Source: Malania oleifera (Eukaryota; Streptophyta; Magnoliopsida; Santalales; Ximeniaceae). From it: a stretch of DNA of 64,000 nt. Made by a program: the position numbers and the translations under genes. The stretch lies in assembly GCF_029873635.1 (NCBI RefSeq), contig NC_080423.1:99944991-100008990 (forward strand), read 5' to 3'. Below are positions 24,555-36,600 of the stretch, in pieces. Within the stretch, counting starts at the first letter, position 1. Every line of letters begins with the position of its first letter. The notes below the pieces were generated by a model that saw nothing but the letters and a program-made list of their open reading frames with translations, was not told the origin of the DNA and made no database searches.

Positions 24555-25994
24555 ATAACACTTAGATTATACAGATTATACAGTTAGATATACAGTTATA
24601 GCAATCAGATGCTACAATTATGTTATATAGATGTTACTGTATTTCCAGTACAGAACTATAGTGTTATGGTTATTTTGGAAACATGATGAAAACAATAGGG
24701 TAATTATAGTAGTAGCATATATGTATACATTATCAGATCCCTGATGAAATATTACAGACAGATACAACTTACAGAGTATGGTTCCGTTGTTAATTACAGA
24801 TCAGAGTGCAACCACATATCTTAGATAGTATGTAGGTACCGTCAACTGCGCCCGGAGTGATTGCAATCTCCCCAATTCTTTGGGTTGAGGGAGCTTAGTT
24901 TGATGAGGTAGCAGTCTAGTTTCGTGCTTAGGAGAGGATGTAGTTTGGCTGGACTGAGGAAGGGTAGAGTACAGTGACTTACCTGGTAGGCCAACTAGAG
25001 TTAAGTCCCGCTTACGGGCCGCACAACCCTGTTATGAGGGGTTAAATCATGACATACAAATTTTCAGGGAAAAATCACAGTTATGTATATGTATACAAAT
25101 TTACAGCATTTTTATAGTATGATATTAGAAGTATGAAAAAGTAGAAAATTTAGATGATATAGTTACATTTTAAACTGCGATAAATGTAAGATATACTTTT
25201 TACTGATTTACCAGCTTATACAGTTTCAAATGTTATTATAATAGCTAAACAACTTGGTTGCCACACACTAGTAATAACATATTTCCACAAACTGAGTATC
25301 CTCTCATCTCATTACTCTAATATTTTTCAGGTGAACCAGCTAGGTGAGTATACCAGGCTCGTAGATAGAGTGATTTCTTGGTTGCTCTGTTTATAAGGTA
25401 AGTGTGTTCAGAGGGTTGTGTTTTTGAATAGATGATACTGGTGAGAGATGTAAAAATGTATCTATGGTTTGGGAAATACTGAATTCTGGTATTGTATATA
25501 TATATATATATATATATAGATGTATGATTTTATCTTTTCTGCTGCATAAGTGTGTCTATTATGTACGGGAATATCTTAGTGCCCATTTGAGGCCTGAGAA
25601 GCTATAGCAGGGGTATCAAAGTAATTTATTTTATGTGGAAAAAAATGTGTAATTTTTGGGTCGTTACAGTATATGCATGTGAATACAAAAATAAATGCCC
25701 AAAATAAATATACTCTCTTCTAAAATGATTTTATATAAATGAATGGAAAGAGGGTTTGAGAGTTTTGTTTAAAAATTTTTGCCCCAAACAAGAGATTTTT
25801 GCAATAAAAATGATTTAGGGAAACTTCGATGAACAAAGGATTAGAGAGAAAATTATAACTAATTAAAGTTACTAATCTGGAGTAATGAGGGGGTATTTAT
25901 AGTTTTTCAAAAAATATGACCATTTGGGGACACGCTTGGTATTTTTCCATTTGTTTAATTAAAAATTAATCATGTTTACCATTGGTAATTACCG

Positions 25995-26410
25995 AACCCG
26001 AGATGCTCAGTCGACCGGTCTAAGACGTTAGTTGGTTGAATACTCACAACAATCTGAAGGGGTTCGGTTGGCCGAGCAAAGGGTTGGTTGGCTGACTTTG
26101 GGCAATTTTCCTTTCCATTGTGATTTCGGTCGCTCGTCCTAAGGTTCGATCTGCTGGTCTTTGAAGGTCAGTCGACCGAGGCATATTTTGAACTAGAAGT
26201 TCGGTCGCCCGGGGACGGTAGGAAACCCAAATTTCATGATTCGATCGATCGTGGAAGGTATGTTCATTTTAGGTTGGTCGCCCGAGGCATAGTCAACATT
26301 TTGACTCCTGACCTACAGTGTGTTCAGTCGACCGTGGTGATTTACGTTAATGAGTTGATCGACCGAGGCTATTTAATTAACCCAAAAAATCCAACGTCGG
26401 TCGACCGACA
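25995..26410. repeat. CGGTCGACCG-type palindrome cluster in copia-type LTR G
   Basis: At least a dozen versions of GGTCGACCGA or TCGGTCGCCCGAGG occur. Clear ones lie near 26008, 26168, 26326 and 26396, at 20-60 bp spacing. On the minus strand (the LTR's own direction) the cluster lies about 100 bp upstream of the TATA box at 25894-25902. Confidence 0.8.
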
Positions 26411-26739
26411 TAAGGTATGTTTATAGCCTTTGATTCTTTACAGTTAGTATATGATCGATTTGAGCATTAAGTCATATCATGCAAATGCATCCATTATTAC
26501 AGACCAAAGATATAAAAATTAAATGCAATACAAATTAAATCAAAATATCTTCTTATTTGCTTTTCTGACTTCATGGAAAGTGCCTGAGTGCATAGTCTTT
26601 ATGTTCTTAATGGCTTCCATTTCCAATCTTCTTATGTGTGTGTTGAATTATAATCTGTTCAATCACTAAATGTACACACAAGTAACTTATGCTTTGTCAG
26701 TATAAAAACAGGGATTATACTCAAAAAGTCAACAAGAGT

Positions 26740-27116
26740 CTTTACCAAAGGAGCTCAAAATGCCTTCAACACATTCTTACTATAGTAGCACTAATCTCAT
26801 AAATTGTGTTAAGATGCTTAAGGCATTAATAGTTGTCCACATAAACCTAAATACAATCATGCACACCTAAATACAATCATGTACAAGCTTTTTGACATCG
26901 TTAACTTGAAGTTGGAACTTGGGTTTGAGACTAAACTTTGTATTTTCCTTCTAACAATTTAGTGTTTTTAACTATTTTTGTTAGTGATAGATTTGTAAAA
27001 AGACCTCCACAAGCATCGTGGAAATTAGATAGCGACAACACGAATTGTTGCATAAGCACATTTATGACATTAAAGTACTTAAGGTATGCAACAATTATGA
27101 CATTAAAGTACTTAAG
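26740..27116. other. Unassigned sequence with a 21-bp direct repeat next to a MITE
   Basis: No gene is visible. The word ATGACATTAAAGTACTTAAGG occurs at about 27064-27084 and again at 27097-27117, directly abutting the left end of the MITE. Confidence 0.5.
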
Positions 27117-27768
27117 GGACCGTTTGGTATCACTGACAAGTTAAAGAAACAAAACCAAAAAACATAAATATAAACTAAAAACTAGAAACCAACAATCTAT
27201 TTGGTTAACATTTATAAAACTAATAAAAGTTAAAAACTTAATTAAAAATATTTATTTTCATCTTTAAATAAAATAATATTGTAAAAATATGATTAAAATG
27301 ATAAAATTACAAATAATAGAAATTTAACAAAATTACTATTATAAAAATAAATCATTATAATTATTTTACTTAATTGTGATGCTTTCAAAATTTACTTTAC
27401 AATAAAAATTTTACTGGACGTGACAATTGAAAAATAGTAAAAGTATTTTATAAGTTACTTTATTATTATTATTTTTTTTCAAATTCATGTATCTTTTTTA
27501 TTTTAATTATACTTAAATTCACATGATCATTTAATTTTAATTTTAATTAAAAAGTGTATAAAATGAATAATTTAATAAAAATAATAATTTTTGAATATCA
27601 AAATTTTTTTAAAGCAAGTATGGTTTTCAGTTGTTTTGGCAAATAGTTAAAGACTAGTAATAGAAACAAAATATTGACAATATAAACAAACGCATTTTTA
27701 TAATCTGTTTATTCACTGTGGAGAAATAGAAACAAAAAACAAAAACCAACAATGATACCAAACAAACC
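27117..27768. mobile_element. Non-autonomous DNA transposon (MITE), family not determined
   Basis: This 652-bp AT-rich element has imperfect terminal inverted repeats. GGACCGTTTGGTATCA at the left matches the reverse complement of TGATACCAAACAAACC at the right, with about 3 mismatches in 16. The pentamer TTAAG flanks both ends (27112-27116 and 27769-27773). There is no coding capacity. A related fragment lies at about 36900-37262. The ends resemble hAT- or PIF-type MITEs. The flanking repeat length does not settle which. Confidence 0.75.
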
Positions 27769-27773
27769 TTAAG

Positions 27774-29355
27774 AGTTCATAATTTAGACTATGAAATAAT
27801 AGTGGTTGCATTTGTGTACAACATTCTACAATTCAACTTGTGTTTTTCCCATTTTAATAATCTCTCAAAGCCATTATATGACTCTTTGAGCTTATGGATG
27901 GATATCGTAGCACCAAAAATATCATGTAAGAAGAAAAAAAAAGGATTCTGAACAATGTACTTTGTATGTTTTACCTCATAAAAACACATCGAAGTAACAT
28001 ATGTTGATGCATGTGTGAGAGGACTTGCTTGAACCCCTGTGGCTTGACTCTAGATTACCCACTCAAATTATGGGCATGTTGCCGAAGATATGTGTCACTT
28101 TGATAATTATACAACAAATAAAAGCCCTTATTCAACAAAGGGTCACCGTGCAGGCTTATGACATGACAATAACAACAATATATAATAGTAGGGGAAGAGG
28201 GAGGCCATTGCTTCATAAGGTTATTCATGCAAAAGGATAAAACGAAAGGATGTGCAAATGTGTCAAGTTGTTAACTTTTTTTTTTTAACATGACTTAATA
28301 AGGGAACTCACAATTTAGGTTTAAATAGTATTAAGAGGATAGTACAAAGATCAATGTGATATTCACAAGAAGGATGTGACTAAAAAGTATTTCACACTTA
28401 ACCTTCCCTTAATATATTTCATTTGTAGAAGACCGTTGTGTTAAAAAGTGCGTAAAGGTCAGCACAAAAATCACTTGGAAGTAGCATGATCACTTGCAAC
28501 GCTTTTTAACAAGGATACAACTAGCCATGCTTTAGTAGGTTGAAACACATTTTTACAAAGAGATGTAATGCCTATTAGCAACACTTTAGTCTTAATAAGC
28601 AAAATTTCAAATGGAAACAATCATAATATGCCTTTTAGGACTACCCATAAACATTAGGCTAATAGACAACGAGAAACAATTCAACCCAAGTTTAAAGCAT
28701 TTTCTTTGCAAATTTACTTGATACACCTTGGTTAGTTGTCTGTAAATAGCTAGCTAAACACAAAAAACAAACACGGCTAACCGTTTCATAGTGCATTTGG
28801 TTTGGTGTTTAGGTTAGGGTAAGGACCCTTAGCGTATATTTGGTACAACACATAAGTGATATAGTACTAGCCAAGAAGGGGAGACCTAGTCCATGTATAT
28901 GGTACAAAGCTGGCCAATTCTAAACTAAGTAGTCTCCATAACAAAAAGAAAAAAGAACAAAAATATTGTTGTATAACAAGAGCAGGGGTGATTGTCCTTC
29001 GTAGACCTATTCTCTTATTCGACAAAAGGAGCCCATCGCCTAAACTTCTCTATTGCCACCATTTATGACTCCCTCTTCAACTTCTCCTCTGCCCTCACTC
29101 CCTTGTCTTCAACCTTGACAAATGACTCCAAGTTACGAATTAGCTACAAAATGTCAGCTATCAAAGAACATAACAACAGAGGAAGTTAGTGCAATCACAA
29201 TTGCAACTTTCATATGATCCTACTTCAAGATGAAGAGACAAAAACAACCATCGTGAGAGGTCTTCATTGTCGATCATCGTCAAATTTCACTTGAATGAAT
29301 TGATGTTTGCTTTGTTGGATATGACATAAACACAGACAGACAAACATACACACAC

Positions 29356-29357
<2 letters not shown>
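27774..29357. other. Intergenic sequence with nothing recognised
   Basis: The stretch is AT-rich. The 65-residue frame at 28992-29189 has no match I recognise and no gene signals around it. I see no RNA gene or terminal repeats. Confidence 0.4.

Positions 29358-29430
<73 letters not shown>
29358..29430. repeat. (GA)n microsatellite upstream of the TOL1-type gene
   Basis: About 36 GA dinucleotides lie roughly 400-500 bp before the likely transcribed region of the next gene. Confidence 0.95.
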
Positions 29431-29433
<3 letters not shown>

Positions 29434-29954
29434 ATGTGCATTTTTTTTTTCTTTTAAAAGAATAGTTTATCTAACGGGGTGTTAAAATTAAATACAAAGT
29501 ATAAATATTATCGTAACAAATATAATATAGTTTTATAAATCAAACACACACATTTGTGCATTAGAAAAATAAATAGATATAGACGAACTCGAAAGGATTC
29601 TTTAGATGCTAATGTCCCATTTTGGTAGAGAAAAAGCCTACCTTTTGCATTGTAGGCCTTATGACTAGGCCCACAACAAGAAAGAGAACAATGATAACAA
29701 TTCATATTCAAATCAATGTGTTGGGGAAGGCGGTCCAGCCCACCAGGTGAGAAGTTTGAATGGGCCGCGGGCCGTGGGCTCTAATGAAAAGTTGAACTGA
29801 AAGCGGAGGTGACTTAGGTGAGGCCGTGAAGGACTGAAAAAAAGTCTGAAACTCGAAGGAGGTCGTCAGAGCATTTGCTAAGTCTTCTTCTTCGTCACCA
29901 TACGCGTCTCCACGCGCATACGACTCCTCCAAGCTCCTCGCCTTCAATTCAAAG

Positions 29955-30536
29955 GTACTCTCTCTCTCTCTCTCTCTTGCATTTTCTACTTCATTCAAAT
30001 TCACGAAATCCTGTATTGCTTTTCGCACGATCGGTTTGGTTGCTGTGAGAAGTCGGGAAAAGGAAAGAAAATGATGGCTCTTTGAGTCTCACGTTTTGTT
30101 CCGTGGTGTCTCACTGTCTCAATTTTCGAATACGGAGTAGGGAGGTGAATAAACTGAGGTCAGCTAATGCAAGGAGTTGAATTATTGTGTCTTTAATTAT
30201 TTATTTTTTTGCTTTCGGTTCCTCAGCAACTGCACGGATCATCATTACGGATTTTTTTTTTTTTTTTTTTTCTGGTTTCTGTATAAGAATTTTGTTCATC
30301 AGTGACTCTATTTCTAAACTTTTTTGTGATCTGATTAGTTGTCGCAATTTCCTGTTTGGTTGCTCGAAAAATACGGGAAAAGAATCGGAACACAATGGAA
30401 GAGGAAAATTTATAGTGTCATGTTTTAGGTTGAATTCGCACGTGCTTTTGTTTCATTTTCTAGCATTTTATCAGCAAACAATAGGCTAGTTTTTGTATTT
30501 TTCTTTCTAAAATTTTAAGGTTTTTGTTATTTTCAG
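29955..30536 (+). other. Probable 5'UTR intron of the TOL1-type gene
   Basis: A donor AAAG|GTACTCTC (29955) and a pyrimidine-rich acceptor TTATTTTCAG|GGCG (ending 30536) bound 582 bp. The start codon follows 75 bp later. A 5'UTR intron is likely but not proven from sequence. The flanking UTR is CT-rich and begins somewhere in about 29750-29900. Confidence 0.55.
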
Positions 30537-30611
30537 GGCGAGGCTTTGGGAATTTGAGGTTTTGAAGGGTTTGGAGGTTAAGTTGTTAGGGTTTTGAAAG
30601 GGCTGTGAAAG

Positions 30612-33600
30612 ATGAGTGACAATTTGATGGAGAAAGTGAGCGCTTTTGGTGAGCGCTTGAAGATTGGAGGGGCCGAGGTGGGGCGAAAGATGAGTGCAGG
30701 CATGACCTCTATGAGCTTCAAAATGAAGGAGCTCTTCCAAGGGCCGAACCAAGTTGACAAGCTTGTTGACGATGCCACTGCAGAGACCCTCGACGAGCCT
30801 GATTGGGCCTTGAACCTTGAACTGTGTGACATGATCAACACTGACAAGATCAGTAGTATTGAACTACTCCGAGGTATCAAGAGGCGGATCATGATTAAGA
30901 ACAACCCCAGGGTGCAGTATTTGGCTTTGGTGTTGCTTGAAACTGTTGTCAAGAATTGTGAAAAAGCATTCTCAGAGGTGGCTGCTGAGCGGGTGCTTGA
31001 TGAGATGGTGAAGCTGATTGATGATCCGCAGACTGTGGTCAATAATCGCAACAAGGCTTTGGTCTTAATTGAAGCATGGGGCGAGTCTGCTAATGAACTT
31101 CGGTATTTGCCTGTTTATGAAGAAACATACAAGGTATATTGATAACCAAATTGGGCCTTATTTTTTGCTTTTTGAAAAGAATTTGTTCCCTTGTTGGTCT
31201 GCAGACTCTGCACTGTGGTGGATTCTGATGATCAGAAAAGCTTGAAAAGTATGAATTTTGAGCTGCTCAAATTGTAAGATAATTAACCCCCCACCCCCCC
31301 CCCCCCCCCAAAAAAAAGAAAAATATTAATAAATATACTGTCAACTAAGGAACAAGTTACTACCCTTTTCTTTGTATGAAGAAGGTTCTTTTGGAATGGT
31401 ATAAGTTTGAATTTGTTTGTGTGAAAGTATAATTTTCTGTGCATTCGTTTGATATTTAAACCAATGAGGAAAAAAATAATGAAAAAGTTCAACATTTTTC
31501 TATCTTAGGCTTTTTTTTCCCTGGAACAAATACTGAAGACTTGATAATTTTCTCTTTTTCCAGTGATTGAGATAAATGGATTATGAATCCTTAAAACAGA
31601 TTTTCTTTTTTCCCAGAGTCTTTTATGAACTATTTCTTATCAAATTGATCCTTAGAAAGTCAATGTGCACAACCCAAATGCATGTTGTGGGCTTAATATA
31701 GGAAAGAAAACTATGTGTTTTTTGGGCAAGAATATTTGGAGATTTTGTATGTTAAATTTCTCTAACATGTCCCTGTTTTTCAGAGTTTAAAGTCCAGGGG
31801 TGTTCGGTTCCCTGGTCGCGATAATGAGAGTCTGGCACCTATATTTACCCCTCCTCGTTCAATTACGGCTTCAGAACTGAATGTTAGTCTTGCTCAGGAA
31901 ACGCATCGTGATATTCCCATACAAAGCTTTTCAGCCGAGCAAACAAAGGAAGCATTTGATGTGGCACGAAACAGCGTTGAACTTCTTACCACAGTTATAT
32001 CTTCTTCACCCCAACAAGATGTTCTGAAGGTATTTTTGTTCCTTTCATCGATCACCATTTTTCTATTTGTGTTTATGTGGATGTCCTGATTCTAGTTTGA
32101 TATTAAATTTGTGATCATCTAAGACCTACACATGACTGATCACCTGGTCGCTTTGTTTTGAATTTCTTGTATCTAAAAATACATTATACCTTCCTTATTT
32201 AGACCTTTTGTTGGGTCCAGCTTTGGCCAGAGAAATATTCCAAAATATTAACTGACGAAACCATTTTGGATCATCATGTTGTTTTGATTAATTGGAAAAT
32301 GGATTGCCTGCTTCGACCATGTGAGTGGCTTGAGAAGCATGAGCCGCATTCTTGTTACGTAGGATCTTGTGATGTGAAAAATAGGATCAGCACACAGCAG
32401 TGTCCTGTACTGATCAATTAATAGTTTGAATTTTTAAAATGGGGCAAATTATATCTTAAGTCCTTGAAATTTCATTGCATTGCATTTAATCCCATGAAGT
32501 TTTAGTTGTAATTGTTTGATCCTTGAAAAATTTCAATTCTGATGAGATCCTTGAACATAGACTTGAACTAGCCTAAATATGAAACTCCAAGGATCAGATT
32601 GTTACAATTAAAGCTTCATGAAGTGAAGTGCAATTTGATGAAACTTAGGACATGTTGTGTAATTTACCAATAATATATCATAGTTATTTATTTACGTTTG
32701 TGCGGTGCCTAACTCTAATCAGATTGATGAACTCCCTTTGCATTTTATATAGTAGTTGTAATGTACAACAACAACAACAACTACAACAACAAGCCTTAAG
32801 TCCCACTAAGTGAGATTGGCTACATGAATTCTTTTATACAAATTCACATGATCAAGGACATTTTTCTCATCTATCTAAAGAGCTATTAAATCCTTCCTCT
32901 CTATCTCATTCCATGTTAATTTAGGTCTACGCCCACCCCCTCTAATTATAGTAACAATAACTGGCTCATTCTTTCTCGCGTGTGCATTGCTTGGCTTGTG
33001 TTTTAAATGCTCAAACCATCTAGCCTACCCTTCCCTTAGCTTATCTTGTACCGATGCTATGCCTAACTTATTGTGATTATGATTGTTTCTTAATTTATCC
33101 TTTAATGTTATACCACTCATTCAACTTAACATTTACATTTTGACAACTTTTACTTTTTGGATATGTTGTTTCCTAGTTGCCTAACATTTTGATCCATAAA
33201 GTACGGTTGGTCTCATAGCCGTCTTATAAAACTTTTCTTTTAATTTTAAGGGTATTCTATGATTTCCCAACATTCTCAAAGCACCCCATTTTACCCAACC
33301 TGTTTTAACTATATGTATTACATCATCTTCAATTTCTCCTTTTTCTTGCATAAAAGATCCAAGGTATGGAAATCTACTGGTGCTATTAATTTCTTGATTA
33401 TCAAGTTTAATTTTATCTCCAATATATCTCCTTATGCAGTTGAAATTACACTTCATATATTCTTTCTTATTTCTACTTATCCTAAAACCTCTAGATTTTA
33501 AAGTTGTTCTGCATAGTTCTAACTTAGATTCTACTCCATTCCTACTTTCATCAATCAAGACAATATCATCCGCAAGCAACATACACCATGGGATCTCGCT

Positions 33601-36600
33601 TTGAATTTTCCTAGTGAGTTCATTAATCGCTAAGGTGAAAAGATAAAGACTCAAAGTAGAACCTTGTTGTATAATTATTGTGATTGGAAATTCTCTAGAC
33701 TCTTCTCCTACAATGTTAACACTAGTCATTACTCTATCATACAATATCCTTAATGACCTTAGTGTATCTACTACATACTCCTTTCTTTTCTAAAACCCAC
33801 CAAAGAACTTCCCTAGGTACCTATCATAGTCTTTCTCTAGGTCAATAAAAACCTTATACAAGTCCCTCTTCTTTTCCTAAACTTTCTCATGAATCTTCTT
33901 AAACGATAGATAGCTTTCATTATTCGATCTCTCGGGCGTAAAACGAAATTGATTCTTTGAGACCCTTGTTGGGTGATTGATATGTATGCATGGATCAGAT
34001 ATGGTTCTAGGGTGTTTGTTAGATAATTGTAAAGTGAACGCAAGTTAGGGAACATGTATATTACTTAAGAGTAGGGTGTGCGGGATTCTACTTTAACATG
34101 TATTGAAATTTTTGAAAACAGTACTACTTTGGTTTATGTGGAAATTTAAATTGACTTGTGAATTAAACTTTCTGACTTCAAGAGCATTATAACTGCAAGT
34201 TAAACATTTGCATTTTTTTTAACAACTTTCTTCCTTCAAGAACAACTCAACTCACTCCGTTTTCAAGTTAGAACATACACACCTTATACATTTCAGTTTT
34301 TGCACTAGATATTTTTCTACCATGGATTTTCAAAACTAGAAATATATACACATGATTCTTTTAAAAGTTTCAATACAAAGCTATAGAAATTTTTTAAACT
34401 AAATTTAATCAATTAATCATCTGTAAATACATGCACTTCGCTTGTGAAGCACTAGTTGCCCACATGTTTTTACACAGACAGTACTAAGCTTGAATGAAGG
34501 AGTAGGGTTGCATTAGGTAGCTGACAATCAACGTAAAACTTGTCATATCTATATGATATTAATCCTTACCAAGTATTCACTGGGGTACCCCCTACAAGTG
34601 ACACATTGCAATTATACCACCTGGGTGCAACAAAATGGGTGGGCTAGGCTGGGTCATTCTAGACGGGAGAGGGTTAATAAGTTAGTATAGGGAGTGATGG
34701 TCCTATCCGTATCTATCTCCCCCTTTTGTGAAATAGTTCCTCTCCCCCTCTTGTGCGTTCATAATGAAGATTGGTTTAGGTGATGATGAGCCAAATGATT
34801 CAGATCGAAGGAAAACCCTTCGATTTGTGTTTGAACAAGGGCGAGGGGAGTTCATCTTTGCTCATGGTTGAGAAGAACTTCCGTTTGTAATAGATGGGTT
34901 AGGTTATTGGAAGAGGCTGTTGTGGTTTGTTGAAGGGTTGTCGGTTTTTGGTTGGATGGAGGGGTTTTCAGAATTTTGGCGAGGGTATTACAAACTACTT
35001 TTTGTCAATTTGGACATGAAATTGCCTGATATTCACTTGAAATGCTATAAACTTGCAACATATAAATTTATGTTCTTCCATTATGTACCAAGACTTAAAG
35101 GTTGTAGTGTTGTTGTTGTATGTTGTTCCAATTTTTCACCTTGACCATTTGATTGGAGGCTTTTGATTTGGTGCCTGTTGTGATATGGTAATGATTGAAT
35201 TCTCCATTTTTTTGATGTATATAAACTAACAATGTGATCATTTGTATTTTCCATACCCTCGATATCTATAGACGAATTGGATGTGGATACTATTAAATAT
35301 TGGAATAGCTTTTGACTACTAGTGACCTTTTTAAATTGTTTTTTATTTTTTTCTTTTAGCATGATGGGGTAAAATGGGCTTTGGCTCCCTTAGTCCATAA
35401 TGAGCTGGTCAGGAATTAGAACTAGTGAGGAAGGAGGAGGATCTTGGGAGACCCTAATGTGAGAAAAAGAAGGAAATACGAGGCCTTAGATTGGATGAAG
35501 TGGAAGTGGACTAACAAGACAAGGGAAGAGAATAGCTCCGAGTTAGGGCTAAGTGGACCTTATACTACGTGAGGTCCATTATTACTCCTTCATGGCCAAT
35601 CCATCCAGGATTAATGCCATAAAGATGCCAATAAAGTTGACAAATTGTTTACTCATATTTTAACCTTTCAAGCCATAGCATAGAATCATATAAACGAGTA
35701 AACAAAATGCCTCTTGTATCCATGACACACATTATCTTAAATGTTTTATATCCTCTTTTGATTAACACCCAACTGCTACTTGTAGATAAAACTCTACAGA
35801 CAGCAGTACTCAACAAAATAGGTTATGAAATTCCTGTTTGCATTTTCGTAAAGACTAACACTATTTTGCATGCACAGATCTATCCATCATGCTATCTAAA
35901 ATATACCATTCACATCTTTTATTGCTAAAATGCCAGCGCTTATGCCTGTCTAGATTTGGTAATCAAGTAAACAAAAGCAACCATAATAGCTTTCTATAAA
36001 AAATAATCATATGCCATATAAAATTATAGCCAATTACTAAAAGTAGATAATAACATAACAGGCGAGTATAGTTCCAAGCTTTGTGAGCCTTAGAATGCAC
36101 TTCCACTACATGCGAGCTCCTGAGCTTTGAATCTCCCATTTTTTTATCATTGTTAGAGCACTCTCTATTCAATTTTTTGGAGCACCTTTCCTCCAAGATG
36201 GCCTTCTTTCCTTATGGATTCCTTCTGACTTCTCCTTGTTGGTTTCACTTCCCCTAGCTTTTTTTTACCACTGTCACTATATGTTTGATGCATAGGAACG
36301 GAATCAAATTTGTTACTTGATTATTACACATTCTTCATTCAATTGTTTTTTTGATTCCATTCTTATCCTATTCCGTTATATGATCTAGATGTGCTGTAAA
36401 ATGCTAAGCTTGTAAGGCAGGGGATAGTCCCAGAGTTATATGCTAGTAGGCTTTTCTAACATGGTTGAAGTGGGGCACTTCTCTATTGTTTACTCAAACA
36501 CACCACACTCTACAAGTATGCGAATGTCAAACTTACGGAGCCACACAAGCTATTTACACCCTTGGCTCTCATATACATTGATATATTTTGTTGACAATAT

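Larger units (their letters stand above)
21704..25668 (+). mobile_element. Gypsy-like solo LTR (C, palindrome family), inserted in G and split by H
   Basis: This LTR ends GGGTCGTTACA and is bounded by the perfect target-site duplication GTATA (21699-21703 and 25669-25673). Without insertion H it is about 2.0 kb, the size of copies A and B. It holds the GTCGAC palindrome cluster (21729-21927), a TATA box (TTATAAATAG at 21931-21940), a CT-rich leader, and the conserved GGGCCGCACAACCC block near 25015-25030. It has no internal region. Confidence 0.85.
8325..26734 (-). mobile_element. Ty1/copia-type solo LTR (G), host of the nested insertions
   Basis: This is the outermost LTR of the nest. Its plus-strand left end reads TGTTGTAATTGGTGTGATCC, followed by a 'ccaaac-ggggggtgaatt' block. 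Its right end reads AAAAAGTCAACA. The flanking pentamers AGAGC (8320-8324) and AGAGT (26735-26739) match at 4 of 5 positions. Removing the three elements inserted directly into it (8464-18407, 18706-21045, 21704-25668, with their duplicated pentamers) leaves about 2,146 bp, close to the 1,950 bp of its relative at 22605-24554. In the minus direction a CGGTCGACCG cluster (25995-26410) precedes a TATA box at about 25894-25902. The copia/SIRE-like label rests on the CACCCCCC-type end and ATAATGACAAA-type start and is moderately sure. Confidence 0.75.

Noticed and set aside
28992-29189. 65-residue frame as a small gene
   Set aside because: I found no promoter, splice or homology support, and the composition is ordinary for chance frames.
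29708-30028. 106-residue minus-strand frame next to the TOL1-type gene
   Set aside because: It overlaps the likely 5'UTR and CT tract of that gene, with low complexity and no family resemblance.
30578-31054. 158-residue minus-strand frame
   Set aside because: It is the antisense shadow of TOL1 exon 1.
31287-31317. Long C run followed by A run in TOL1 intron 1
   Set aside because: It is a homopolymer tract likely to be unstable or a sequencing artefact, with no biological claim to make.
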